Assembly: GCA_021162325.1 (NCBI GenBank)
Contig: JAGGYV010000055.1
Coordinates: forward strand, 1-8,766
DNA length: 8,766 bases
From: Desulfobacteraceae bacterium
GTDB taxonomy: Bacteria > Desulfobacterota > Desulfobacteria > Desulfobacterales > Desulfosalsimonadaceae
Direction: 5' to 3'
Positions 1 through 5,949 of the stretch are shown piece by piece. Numbering within the stretch: position 1 is the stretch's first letter; every line of letters starts with the position of its first letter. The notes below the pieces were generated by a model that did no database searches, was not told the origin of the DNA, and saw only the letters and a program-made list of their open reading frames with translations. Made by a program: the position numbers and the translations under genes.

Positions 1-112
1 GAAGTCAGAAGCAATTTAGCAGAGTATGATGTGATGTAACGTTGGAAGGCCTGTTTTGGAGGTTAAGGGATTTTTATATTTTTTTCTTGACTATACTTAT
101 CATGGATGTCCC
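1..112 (+). repeat. 112-bp direct repeat, copy A (left edge may lie outside window)
   Basis: This stretch recurs in the same orientation at 1792-1903. By my count only five positions differ (56, 57, 69, 74 and 101 in this copy). Both copies end in a TGTCCC motif, after which they diverge. Copy A begins at the window edge, so its true left end is unknown. I cannot read an intact protein through it and do not recognise the family. Together the two copies flank the crotonase gene and the inverted-repeat element downstream of it. Confidence 0.9.
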
Positions 113-176
113 CGGAATTTCGGAATTTGATATTTCCGCACCTGGTTAAAAACATTAACGTATTGGAGGATTAAAT

Positions 177-890
177 ATGTCATTAACAGAATTCAAAATG
201 GATGACAACGTGGCGGTTGTTACTTTAAATAGCGGAGAGAATCGCTTTAACCCTGAATTTTTAGATGCTTTTTTAAACATTCTGGATGAAGTCGAGAACA
301 ACAAAGACGCCAATGCATTAATTGTTCAATCCGCACATGAAAAAATATTTTCAAACGGGATCGATCTGGACTGGCTGCTGCCCTATGTTCAAAGCAAAGA
401 TATTGATACGTGTAAGGCTTTTTTTTACAAACTCAATGATTTGTTCAAACGCGTGTTAATGTATTCCATGCCGACCATAGCTGCTATTACAGGTCATTGC
501 TTTGCGGGCGGTGCCATTTTGTCCTGCGCTTTTGATTACAGATATATGCGCACAGGCAGAGGATTTTTTTGTTTTCCGGAAGTGGATCTTGGCATCCCGT
601 TTTTACCGGGAATGACCGCTCTTTTAAAAAAATCGATCCCCATGCACATGGTCGTGGATATGCAGCTCACGGGCATGAGACTGACGGCCGAAGAATGTGA
701 AAAAAACCACATCATCAAAAAAGCCTGTCCTTTGGAAGAATTACTGCCGGAAGCAATCGGGTTTGCCAAGACACTCAATAAACGACGACCGGTTATCCAG
801 GAATTAAAAAATGTTCTGTATAAAGATATCGTCCACGCGATAACGGTTGAAGATATCCCGATTATTGAATCCGGAAGGTTGAGAGTTTAA
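177..890 (+). CDS. enoyl-CoA hydratase/isomerase (crotonase) family protein, isomerase-like
   Basis: A 237-residue crotonase-fold protein, close to the family's usual length, acting in the cytoplasm on acyl-CoA thioesters. The FSNGIDLDWL block (58-67) and the GHCFAGG block (106-112) mark the CoA-binding and oxyanion-hole regions. FPEVDLGIPF (133-142) supplies a conserved acidic residue, E135, matching the second catalytic Glu of enoyl-CoA hydratase. The first hydratase Glu, normally just after the GGG motif, is replaced by I114. One Glu without the other is the pattern of delta3,delta2-enoyl-CoA isomerases, which move a double bond in unsaturated fatty acyl-CoA, so I infer isomerase rather than hydratase. 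The start is supported by GGAGG at 165-169, seven bases before ATG. It stands alone: no other beta-oxidation gene lies beside it. Family assignment is firm; substrate is unknown. Confidence 0.92.
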   Translation: MSLTEFKMDDNVAVVTLNSGENRFNPEFLDAFLNILDEVENNKDANALIVQSAHEKIFSNGIDLDWLLPYVQSKDIDTCKAFFYKLNDLFKRVLMYSMPTIAAITGHCFAGGAILSCAFDYRYMRTGRGFFCFPEVDLGIPFLPGMTALLKKSIPMHMVVDMQLTGMRLTAEECEKNHIIKKACPLEELLPEAIGFAKTLNKRRPVIQELKNVLYKDIVHAITVEDIPIIESGRLRV

Positions 891-921
891 TTGAATTTTT
901 TTACCTGCTTTTTTTAGCGGT

Positions 922-950
922 AAGAAAAGTAGCAAAAGAAACCGCCCTGC
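922..950 (+). repeat. left terminal inverted repeat of MITE-like element
   Basis: Twenty-nine bases that pair with 1410-1438 with three mismatches. A small imperfect stem (TTACC at 901-905 with GGTAA at 919-923) sits at its outer edge, mirroring the hairpin at the other end. Confidence 0.7.
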
Positions 951-1105
951 AGCACGTTCCTTCAATCCACAGACTGTGCTGCAATGGGGTTCCCCCGGCG
1001 TTCAAGGGTGACACTCACAAATTTTGCCAGTGCGCGCAGCGCAGAAGGGGTTCTTCATGTGACAAATATTCGAGGTTAGTGACATTCCCTTTTGTTCCTT
1101 CGAAA

Positions 1106-1127
1106 CACGGGCAACGAGTTGCCCGTG
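1106..1127. repeat. REP-like perfect hairpin (10-bp arms)
   Basis: CACGGGCAAC (1106-1115) and GTTGCCCGTG (1118-1127) are perfect complements around a 2-base centre, followed by CCACCC. The compact GC-rich stem resembles REP-type elements mobilised by RAYT transposases. It has no T-run, so a terminator is less likely. Confidence 0.7.
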
Positions 1128-1409
1128 CCACCCAAGACTATTTTTTAAAAGTTACCTGTTCTGCCGGAAAACGAAATAAAAGGATGAGATATTTATGCCG
1201 GTGGGATGCCCATTGCGATGCGGCCCTGGCCTGATTCTTTCCGTGGATCACGGGGGCAAACTGCTTGAGCGGCTGAAGGTCAAAGAATCACTTTATTCCG
1301 ATGAACTGGATTGGCCAACAAATCCCGGCATTTCACTTTTACCAGCGACCAAAAAACTTAAACTGGCTGACCCCGCCACGGAAAGCATCAGGTCAGGGAT
1401 AACCGCAGT

Positions 1410-1438
1410 GCAGGGTGGGTTCTTTTGTTACTTTTCTT
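1410..1438 (-). repeat. right terminal inverted repeat of MITE-like element
   Basis: Inverted partner of 922-950 (26 of 29 bases). It runs into the hairpin described at 1428-1456. Confidence 0.7.
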
Positions 1439-1456
1439 GCCCATCAAGAAAAGTAA
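1428..1456. repeat. 12-bp-arm hairpin at right end of the element
   Basis: TTACTTTTCTTG (1428-1439) and CAAGAAAAGTAA (1445-1456) are perfect complements around a 5-base loop. It could stop transcription, but the arms are AT-rich and no clean T-run follows on the plus strand. I read it mainly as the folded end of the inverted-repeat element. Confidence 0.7.
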
Positions 1457-1495
1457 AATAGAAAAAGCATATTAATCAAGTATGTTATCAGAATG

Positions 1496-1514
1496 TAATT
1501 ATCATTGATAATTA
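1496..1514. promoter_or_regulatory. 19-nt perfect AT-rich dyad (possible protein-binding site)
   Basis: TAATTATCA, a single T, then TGATAATTA: nine-base arms with perfect symmetry. It looks like an operator half-site pair, but no gene starts within about 800 bases, and its half-sites point the opposite way from a Fur box. Function is unassigned. The rest of 1462-1791 shows nothing I can name apart from a TGTCCCCGGAATT motif at 1522-1534. Confidence 0.35.
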
Positions 1515-1791
1515 AGTAAGCTGTCCCCGGAATTCATAGCCGTTTTATAAAAAGCGTTACCGAGAATGGATCTTCCCGCTGTTCCTTGCAATCTGGGGAC
1601 TGAGTGATCGGCACAAACCGAGATACTTCCATTATACTGTTTCGAGGCCAGCGGGTTACCCAAATTTAAACTTCTGAGACGGTTCTCTTATTTTTTTAAG
1701 ATGGCCTGATACTGCAAATGGATGTCTGGTCAAAAGATTCAATTCTTTTTGGCATTATCTACTGGGCAAGAACCAGGTACGAGGTAATTGC

Positions 1792-1903
1792 GAAGTCAGA
1801 AGCAATTTAGCAGAGTATGATGTGATGTAACGTTGGAAGGCCTGTTCGGGAGGTTAAGGAATTTCTATATTTTTTTCTTGACTATACTTATTATGGATGT
1901 CCC
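1792..1903 (+). repeat. 112-bp direct repeat, copy B
   Basis: Second copy of the repeat at 1-112, about 95% identical by eye. It ends in TGTCCC and runs into a short hairpin, GTCCCT (1899-1904) with AGGGAC (1912-1917). The sequence just left of it has no counterpart in the window because copy A is cut by the window edge. Confidence 0.9.
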
Positions 1904-2061
1904 TATAATTCAGGGACGATTATATTAATAATGGTGTAAGAGTCCTTCCGGTACAGGCTTTGTGTCAAGAGTTAGGGATTCCGTAAATAATCGGGGTAAT
2001 CAGGGGACAAACACCTTAATTATTAATTTTTTAATTAATGATGTATAGTGTCCCTATAATT
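1898..2061. repeat. cluster of TGTCCC / GGGACA REP-like motifs
   Basis: TGTCCCTATAATT occurs twice (1898-1910 and 2049-2061). The first forms a 6-bp stem with AGGGAC at 1912-1917. A GGGGACA motif near 2002-2008 faces the second copy across an AT-rich dyad (ATTAATT and AATTAAT arms). A related TGTCCC lies at about 2220. The same core recurs at 107, 1522 and 8600-8625. Such dispersed, partly palindromic repeats are typical of RAYT-associated REP sequences. Confidence 0.55.
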
Positions 2062-2152
2062 AAGGATCGACAGCACCTAACAGATTGTAAACCGAGGCGT
2101 TAAAAGAAGAAGAAGTAATACCTAAAGCCTTGCATTTAAAGGGCTTGCAGTC

Positions 2153-2178
2153 TAATTCATAATTCAAGACCCGGTACC
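2153..2178 (+). repeat. RAYT-tail-like repeat fragment
   Basis: Bases 2153-2168 match, inverted, the 3' end of the RAYT relic at 5944-5959 (16 of 16). Bases 2162-2178 match 6186-6202 inside the relic in direct orientation with one difference. This looks like a detached piece of the repeat family that flanks and penetrates the relic. Confidence 0.45.
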
Positions 2179-2256
2179 GTTTCTTCTTTTTTTGGATTTC
2201 GTCCCTCAAAACGATGTAATGTCCCATAAATTACCAAATAATTAATAATTAAGATG

Positions 2257-2280
2257 CGACCCCGGTATCGACCCCGGTAT
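2257..2280 (+). repeat. 12-bp tandem duplication
   Basis: CGACCCCGGTAT occurs twice in immediate succession (2257-2268 and 2269-2280). It lies just upstream of the exporter's putative promoter. Confidence 0.85.
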
Positions 2281-2309
2281 TTTTCTTGTTTCATGATCTT
2301 TATCGGTCT

Positions 2310-2318
2310 TGATATAAT
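2310..2318 (+). promoter_or_regulatory. extended -10 promoter of the RND exporter gene
   Basis: TG-A-TATAAT (TG at 2310-2311, hexamer 2313-2318) is a perfect extended -10 element. No good -35 lies 16-18 bases upstream. Transcription would start near 2325, about 36 bases before the ATG at 2361. Confidence 0.5.
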
Positions 2319-2360
2319 CGCAGCCTTGCTTCTTTGCTCTCTGAAAAAATAAAGGATACT

Positions 2361-4976
2361 ATGAATTCATATCTCAGGTTTATCACAAAAAGACCGGTTC
2401 TCATGTTAATCGTACTGCTGGCCATTACTGCGGCGTTGTCATACGGGATGCGTAATCTCCAATTCGACAGCTCGGTGGAATCGATTATGCCGAAACAAGA
2501 CGAAGATTATATTAAATATATGAAAACAAGAGAGATTTTCGGTGATAACGGCCGGTTTATGATTATGGCGGTTTCAGCAGATGATCTGTGGCGTGCGTCT
2601 TCGTTTGAAAGGATCAATAATCTGTTGACCGATACCGAGGAATACGAGGATTTTAATGCGCAAAAAGAAGAAAACCGGCTGAAAAAGTTTAATGAAGTGG
2701 CCGGCCGAGGCGCTGTATGCCTGAAGGATTTTTATGACCGGTTCCCGGATGACCCTGCGTTTGTAAGATTCCTGAAACGCAAAGCCCCCACGGATTTCAA
2801 AACAACCGACAAACTGCCTGAAGATGCCGTCAAAAATCTTAAGGCATCGATCCTTGACGATATTGAATTAAAACGGATTGAGATCATTGATACCATCCTC
2901 TCCCCTTTTAACGCAGAAGATATCACCGGTGAAAATGATACCTTAGAAGAATACGATCTCATAGCGGAAGATGATAGCGGCAGACGGATTATCCCCCGCA
3001 CCCAGGAAGAGATCGATCAATTTAAAAATCGACTTACAAGCAACCCCGCGTTTAAACAAGGCATTTACGCAATAGACCCTGATACCGGTGAAATCAGTGA
3101 TTTTGCGATTATCATCAAGTTTAGCGGTTCCACGGACAGGAGCATGATGGTAGGCGAACTCAACGACATCGTTAAATCCTATAAGGATTTAACGATTATC
3201 GTGTCAGGGGTCCCTTTTCTTAACAAACGGTTTAATGATTATATCCATGACGATCTTGGCAGGAATGTTCCCCTGGTTATCCTGGTGGCGACGATTATCT
3301 TCTTTTTTAATTTCAGATCAATCCGGGGTGTGATGCTACCGCTGACCACCCTGATTTTAGCAGAACTATGGACATTCGGGTTGATGGGGCACCTGGGCTA
3401 TAAAATAACGCACGTCGGGGGGACACTTCCGCCGCTTCTGGTTGCCGTGGGAAGCTCCTATTCCATTCATATTCTGAATCAGTATTATGCTGATTTTGAG
3501 CTTATCCGAGAAAAAGGGCGGGAAAAAGGTCTTCAGATCGCCATGTCCCATATTTCGACCACTGTTTTGCTGGCCGGCTTAACAACATTTGCGGCCTTTA
3601 TAACTTTTTTAACAAGCCAGGTGTCGGCCATACTCGAGTGGGGGGTATTTTCCGCCATAGGGGTCATGTTTGCGGTATTTATCTCAATAACGTTTATCCC
3701 CGCAAGCTTAACCCTGCTGCCGCACAGGTATCCCTCCTTATTGATGAAAAAAAACAAGGTACGGAAAATAAGTATCATCGACAAAGTACTTATTTTTATC
3801 GCAATGCTTTCCGTCAGGCATCATAAAAAGGTGTTTGCCGTGGCGGTTGTTATTTTTTGTATTGCTGTGGCGGGCATGCTGAGGCTGAAAGTGGATACGG
3901 ACATGCTCCATTATTTTAAGGACGATGATTCAGCAAAAATAGATGTCCTTAAAATCGGCCATAAGTTCGGCGGCGAGTGGGGATTTAATATTACCATTGA
4001 TTCCGGAAAGAGTGATGGGGTCAAGCAGCGTGAATTTCTGGAGATGATTGAAGAATTGAGGCGCTGGCTTAGGGCGGACGCAAACAAAGATTTAAAAATC
4101 GGCCGGACGGATGCGTTTTCGGATTTTATAAAACGGATGCACATGGCCATGAATAACGACGATCCGGATTATTATAAAATACCTGAAAATAATATGGACA
4201 TTCTCGATTATCTGGAGATTTACTCAGGGGAGGATGATGATTCCGACGGCCGGGTGGACGCGTTTGAACCCTTTGTAGATCCCGGTTTTCAAAAATGCAA
4301 TATTCTTGCCAGACTGGCCGCGAAATCGGATAAAGGCATTGGAACTGAGGAGACAAACTATATTATCCATAAAATCAGGCAGCACCTTGCCGATAACCTT
4401 CCAGGGCAGTATTCATTTGAGATTACCGGTTTTCCGATAATCAATGCCAGGCTTGCCCACTATATTGTAACCGGTCAGATGCAGGGGTTGTTTCTGTCGC
4501 TCATGATCGTGCTGGTTGTCATTATTTTTCTTTTCCGAAGATTAAAGGCCGGCCCCTTGTCATTAATCGATATGGGAATGACGATTATTATAAATTTTGG
4601 CATCATGGGGTGGCTTGGGATCAGCCTTGATATGGTTACCTCGGTAATCGCCGCAATTACAATCGGTATAGGGGTGGATGATACCATCCATTTCCTTAAC
4701 AAATACAGATCTGTTAAAAAAGAAAACGTCAGTATCTCTGAAGCGATTGAACAAACAATTTATGTATCAGGTAAAGCGATCCTTTTTACATCCCTTGCCC
4801 TGATCTTCGGTTTTCTGGTAATGGCGACATCAAATTTTCTGCCCATGGTCTTATTCGGTCTCCTGGTGGCGCTTACAATGGTGAATACCACCATCGGTTC
4901 CATCATTCTCATACCCGCGGCAATCCGTCTTACCGGGGTTGATCTTTCCCCTCCAAGCGCTGTCAGGAAAGATTAA
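2361..4976 (+). CDS. RND-superfamily (MMPL/SSD-type) inner-membrane exporter with EF-hand loop
   Basis: An 871-residue RND-type transporter of the inner membrane, of the two-repeat MMPL/HpnN-like kind that moves lipidic or hydrophobic substrates by proton coupling. Each half has one TM helix, a large extracytoplasmic domain, then five TM helices: TM1 near residues 10-29, TM2-6 near 302-453, TM7 near 490-507, TM8-12 near 707-853. GIGVDDTIHFLNKYR (769-783) in TM10 is the family's acidic relay motif. A perfect EF-hand loop (D-x-D-x-D-G-x-V-D-x-x-E, residues 625-636) sits in the second extracytoplasmic domain. The ATG at 2361 is chosen over an in-frame TTG at 2334 because AAGGA (2352-2356) precedes it and the TTG has no ribosome site. 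No membrane-fusion or outer-membrane partner lies nearby. The substrate cannot be read from the sequence. Confidence 0.92.
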   Translation: MNSYLRFITKRPVLMLIVLLAITAALSYGMRNLQFDSSVESIMPKQDEDYIKYMKTREIFGDNGRFMIMAVSADDLWRASSFERINNLLTDTEEYEDFNAQKEENRLKKFNEVAGRGAVCLKDFYDRFPDDPAFVRFLKRKAPTDFKTTDKLPEDAVKNLKASILDDIELKRIEIIDTILSPFNAEDITGENDTLEEYDLIAEDDSGRRIIPRTQEEIDQFKNRLTSNPAFKQGIYAIDPDTGEISDFAIIIKFSGSTDRSMMVGELNDIVKSYKDLTIIVSGVPFLNKRFNDYIHDDLGRNVPLVILVATIIFFFNFRSIRGVMLPLTTLILAELWTFGLMGHLGYKITHVGGTLPPLLVAVGSSYSIHILNQYYADFELIREKGREKGLQIAMSHISTTVLLAGLTTFAAFITFLTSQVSAILEWGVFSAIGVMFAVFISITFIPASLTLLPHRYPSLLMKKNKVRKISIIDKVLIFIAMLSVRHHKKVFAVAVVIFCIAVAGMLRLKVDTDMLHYFKDDDSAKIDVLKIGHKFGGEWGFNITIDSGKSDGVKQREFLEMIEELRRWLRADANKDLKIGRTDAFSDFIKRMHMAMNNDDPDYYKIPENNMDILDYLEIYSGEDDDSDGRVDAFEPFVDPGFQKCNILARLAAKSDKGIGTEETNYIIHKIRQHLADNLPGQYSFEITGFPIINARLAHYIVTGQMQGLFLSLMIVLVVIIFLFRRLKAGPLSLIDMGMTIIINFGIMGWLGISLDMVTSVIAAITIGIGVDDTIHFLNKYRSVKKENVSISEAIEQTIYVSGKAILFTSLALIFGFLVMATSNFLPMVLFGLLVALTMVNTTIGSIILIPAAIRLTGVDLSPPSAVRKD
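4233..4268 (+). other. EF-hand calcium-binding loop within the RND exporter
   Basis: The 12 codons encode DDDSDGRVDAFE. Positions 1, 3 and 5 are Asp, 6 is Gly, 8 is Val, 9 is Asp and 12 is Glu, an exact fit to the canonical EF-hand loop. A degenerate D-x-N-x-D loop lies about 50 residues earlier but lacks the Gly. Confidence 0.7.
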
Positions 4977-5014
4977 AACAGTTTAAGGAACTGGAAGGTA
5001 TCATCTCAGTAAAA

Positions 5015-5100
5015 GGGTAGAGTAGAGAACAGGCTCTCGCCTGCCCTCCCTCATCAAACCGTGCGTGCGGTTTTCCCGCACACGGCTTTCCGATGTTCTT
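5015..5100 (-). ncRNA. group II intron 3' remnant (domains V and VI)
   Basis: Read on the minus strand, 5089-5056 is a 34-nt domain V. It has the AGC triad (AAAGCC), CCGTG pairing with CACGG, a 2-nt CG bulge on the 3' side, TGCGG pairing with CCGCA, and a GAAAA loop. Domain VI follows (5055-5015): a CAGGC/GCCTG stem capped by GAGA, then a lower stem with one bulged A at 5023, eight bases from a 3' end at about 5015. That is the expected branch-point geometry. The short stretch just 5' of domain V (to about 5100) resembles sequence between an intron's reverse-transcriptase frame and domain V. Domains I-IV and the protein are absent, so it cannot splice or move by itself. It sits about 40 bases past the exporter stop, antisense to it. 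Confidence 0.82.
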
Positions 5101-5131
5101 CACACCAAGGCAAGAAAGATAGGAAATCGGG

Positions 5132-5191
5132 GGACACCATACCTATTTTTAATAAACAACAAGACAAAAACTTTAAATAGGTATGGTGTCC
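5132..5191. terminator. 17-bp-arm hairpin between exporter and mazEF (REP-like, possible terminator)
   Basis: GGACACCATACCTATTT (5132-5148) and its exact complement (5175-5191) enclose a 26-base AT-rich loop. On the plus strand a run of T follows within a few bases (about 5196-5201), so it could end rightward transcription from the exporter. The leftward mazEF transcript also runs into it. The GGGGGACA start links it to the TGTCCC repeat family. It may be a repeat element serving as a terminator by position. Confidence 0.6.
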
Positions 5192-5214
5192 ACAGATTTT
5201 TTCATGTTGGCCGA

Positions 5215-5550
5215 TCAATAGATACAGGCATCCAAGATGGAAAGCACTTCTGATAACAATTCATCTTTCCCACGTTCGATACGTTTAGCGCGGCGAGAAC
5301 GAAAATCAACCGATTTCACTTGCTCGACCATTATGAAACCAGTTAGTTTGCTGCTTTTTGGAATTGGTACATGGAATGGATAATCTCGTTTTGTGTTGGT
5401 AATTGGGCAAACAATGGCCATCCCGGTGTTTCGATTGAAGATATCTTTGCTGACAACAAATGCCGGGCGGCGCCCTTTCTGCTCATGACCCGATTGTGGA
5501 TCAAAGGTGATAGTGATGATATCCCCTTGCCTGGGGATATAGGCGGCCAT
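5215..5550 (-). CDS. mazF: MazF-family mRNA interferase toxin
   Basis: A 111-residue MazF/PemK-family endoribonuclease, full length for the family. In the cytoplasm such toxins cut mRNA at short sequence motifs and arrest growth unless bound by the antitoxin. Matches to E. coli MazF run throughout: YIPRQGDI (4-11), the FDP turn (17-19), GHEQKGRRPA (21-30), CPITNTKRDYPF (48-59) and EQVKSVDFRSR (76-86). The residues equivalent to the E. coli catalytic pair, R28 and T51, are both present, so the toxin should be active. Its ATG directly abuts the mazE stop codon with no spacer. Its ribosome site (AGGAG) lies inside the end of mazE, so translation is probably coupled and the antitoxin made first. 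The RNA cleavage motif cannot be predicted. Confidence 0.95.
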   Translation of the reverse strand: MAAYIPRQGDIITITFDPQSGHEQKGRRPAFVVSKDIFNRNTGMAIVCPITNTKRDYPFHVPIPKSSKLTGFIMVEQVKSVDFRSRRAKRIERGKDELLSEVLSILDACIY

Positions 5551-5799
5551 CTACCAAATCTCCTTTCCTACCGGTTCTCCCCAGTCGACTTCATCAGATT
5601 CGTAGTCTTGAGGAATACGTGCAACCAAGTCCTTAAGGTTGTACCGGCCTCGGATTCTCTTGGCGGGTTTGAGAATCACAATACCGCCTTTGACACTGAC
5701 ATCAACTTCATCGCCTACATTAAGTTGTGCATCCTCAAGCAGATTTTTTGCAAGCCTAAGTCCCTGACTATTTCCCCATTTTTGTATTTTTGCAAGCAT
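5551..5799 (-). CDS. mazE: MazE-family antitoxin (AbrB-type DNA-binding fold)
   Basis: An 82-residue antitoxin. Residues 1-47 form the AbrB/MazE swapped-hairpin DNA-binding domain, with the family signature KWGNSQGLRLAK (7-18), then a VGDEVDV strand (28-34). The acidic tail, with DEVDWGEPVGKE (69-80), is the segment that wraps around MazF and blocks its active site. The start at 5799 is preferred over an upstream GTG at 5865 because GGAAGG lies seven bases before this ATG, the protein then begins exactly as relatives do, and the longer form would overlap the promoter. MazE-MazF complexes usually repress their own promoter, and a palindrome overlaps the -10 here. The pair sits between an intron remnant and a transposase relic, which fits a horizontally acquired module. 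Confidence 0.95.
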   Translation of the reverse strand: MLAKIQKWGNSQGLRLAKNLLEDAQLNVGDEVDVSVKGGIVILKPAKRIRGRYNLKDLVARIPQDYESDEVDWGEPVGKEIW

Positions 5800-5836
5800 A
5801 TAATTACCTTCCCCTTTTTCCTTAAAGTTTAGCCTA

Positions 5837-5865
5837 AGTATATACATTAAATGCGGTGGGGTCAA
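5837..5865 (-). promoter_or_regulatory. mazEF promoter with palindrome over the -10
   Basis: On the minus strand TTGACC (5865-5860) and TATACT (5842-5837) are separated by exactly 17 bases. The palindrome GTATATAC (5838-5845) overlaps the -10 and is a plausible MazE/MazEF operator for autoregulation. The start codon lies about 38 bases downstream of the -10. Confidence 0.75.
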
Positions 5866-5949
5866 GAATTATTATCGGCTAATTTTTTCAGGCCAACGTT
5901 TCGGATATGCGGCCAACCGGGGCTTCAAGAGGCAGGGTCAAAGCTTGAA

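Larger units (their letters stand above)
901..1459. mobile_element. MITE-like element bounded by terminal inverted repeats
   Basis: Segment 922-950 and segment 1410-1438 are inverted copies of each other, 26 of 29 bases matching by eye (core: AAGAAAAGTA, then CAAAAGAA, then CCCTGC). Weaker similarity continues outward to about 901 and 1459. The enclosed ~0.5 kb has no transposase. It holds a 7-bp-arm hairpin (949-955 with 976-982), a 10-bp-arm hairpin (1106-1127) and a doubtful 88-codon frame. The left end starts about ten bases after the crotonase stop. I could not identify a target-site duplication. A non-autonomous inverted-repeat element is the simplest reading; two unrelated copies of a widespread short repeat facing each other is the alternative. 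Confidence 0.5.
1195..1461 (+). other. doubtful 88-codon open frame inside the MITE-like element
   Basis: An ATG frame of 88 codons with a modest AGGA-type ribosome site at 1181-1184, rather far from the ATG. I recognise no domain, signal peptide or membrane segment. The last 17 codons or so are read straight through the right inverted repeat and its hairpin, so the C-terminus is dictated by repeat DNA. This argues against a normal, selected protein. It may be a chance frame or the decayed remnant of cargo carried by the element. Confidence 0.2.

Noticed and set aside
87..115. Promoter from TTGACT within the 112-bp repeat
   Set aside because: No acceptable -10 lies 16-18 bases downstream; that position is a GC-rich CCCCGG.
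901..923. Intrinsic terminator after the crotonase gene
   Set aside because: The TTACC/GGTAA stem is weak, the T-run is in the loop rather than after the stem, and it is better explained as the outer edge of the inverted repeat.
1496..1514. Fur box
   Set aside because: The half-sites are in the reverse order relative to the Fur consensus 7-1-7 repeat, and no iron gene is nearby.
2257..2280. CRISPR-like repeat
   Set aside because: There are only two 12-bp units with no spacer; it is a simple tandem duplication.
1792..2333. Attempt to read a transposase through the 112-bp repeat and following DNA
   Set aside because: All three plus-strand frames I translated in the repeat contain stops or no recognisable motif, and I found no HUH or DDE pattern.
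2334..2360. Upstream TTG start adding nine residues to the RND exporter
   Set aside because: It has no ribosome site, while the in-frame ATG at 2361 has AAGGA just upstream and gives the expected N-terminus before TM1.
5371..5832. 153-codon plus-strand frame
   Set aside because: It lies antisense to both mazE and mazF, resembles no family and has no ribosome site; it is a shadow of the toxin-antitoxin genes.
5800..5865. Longer MazE starting at a GTG at 5865
   Set aside because: The extra 22 codons overlap the -10 and -35 boxes and have no family counterpart; the ATG at 5799 has GGAAGG at proper spacing.
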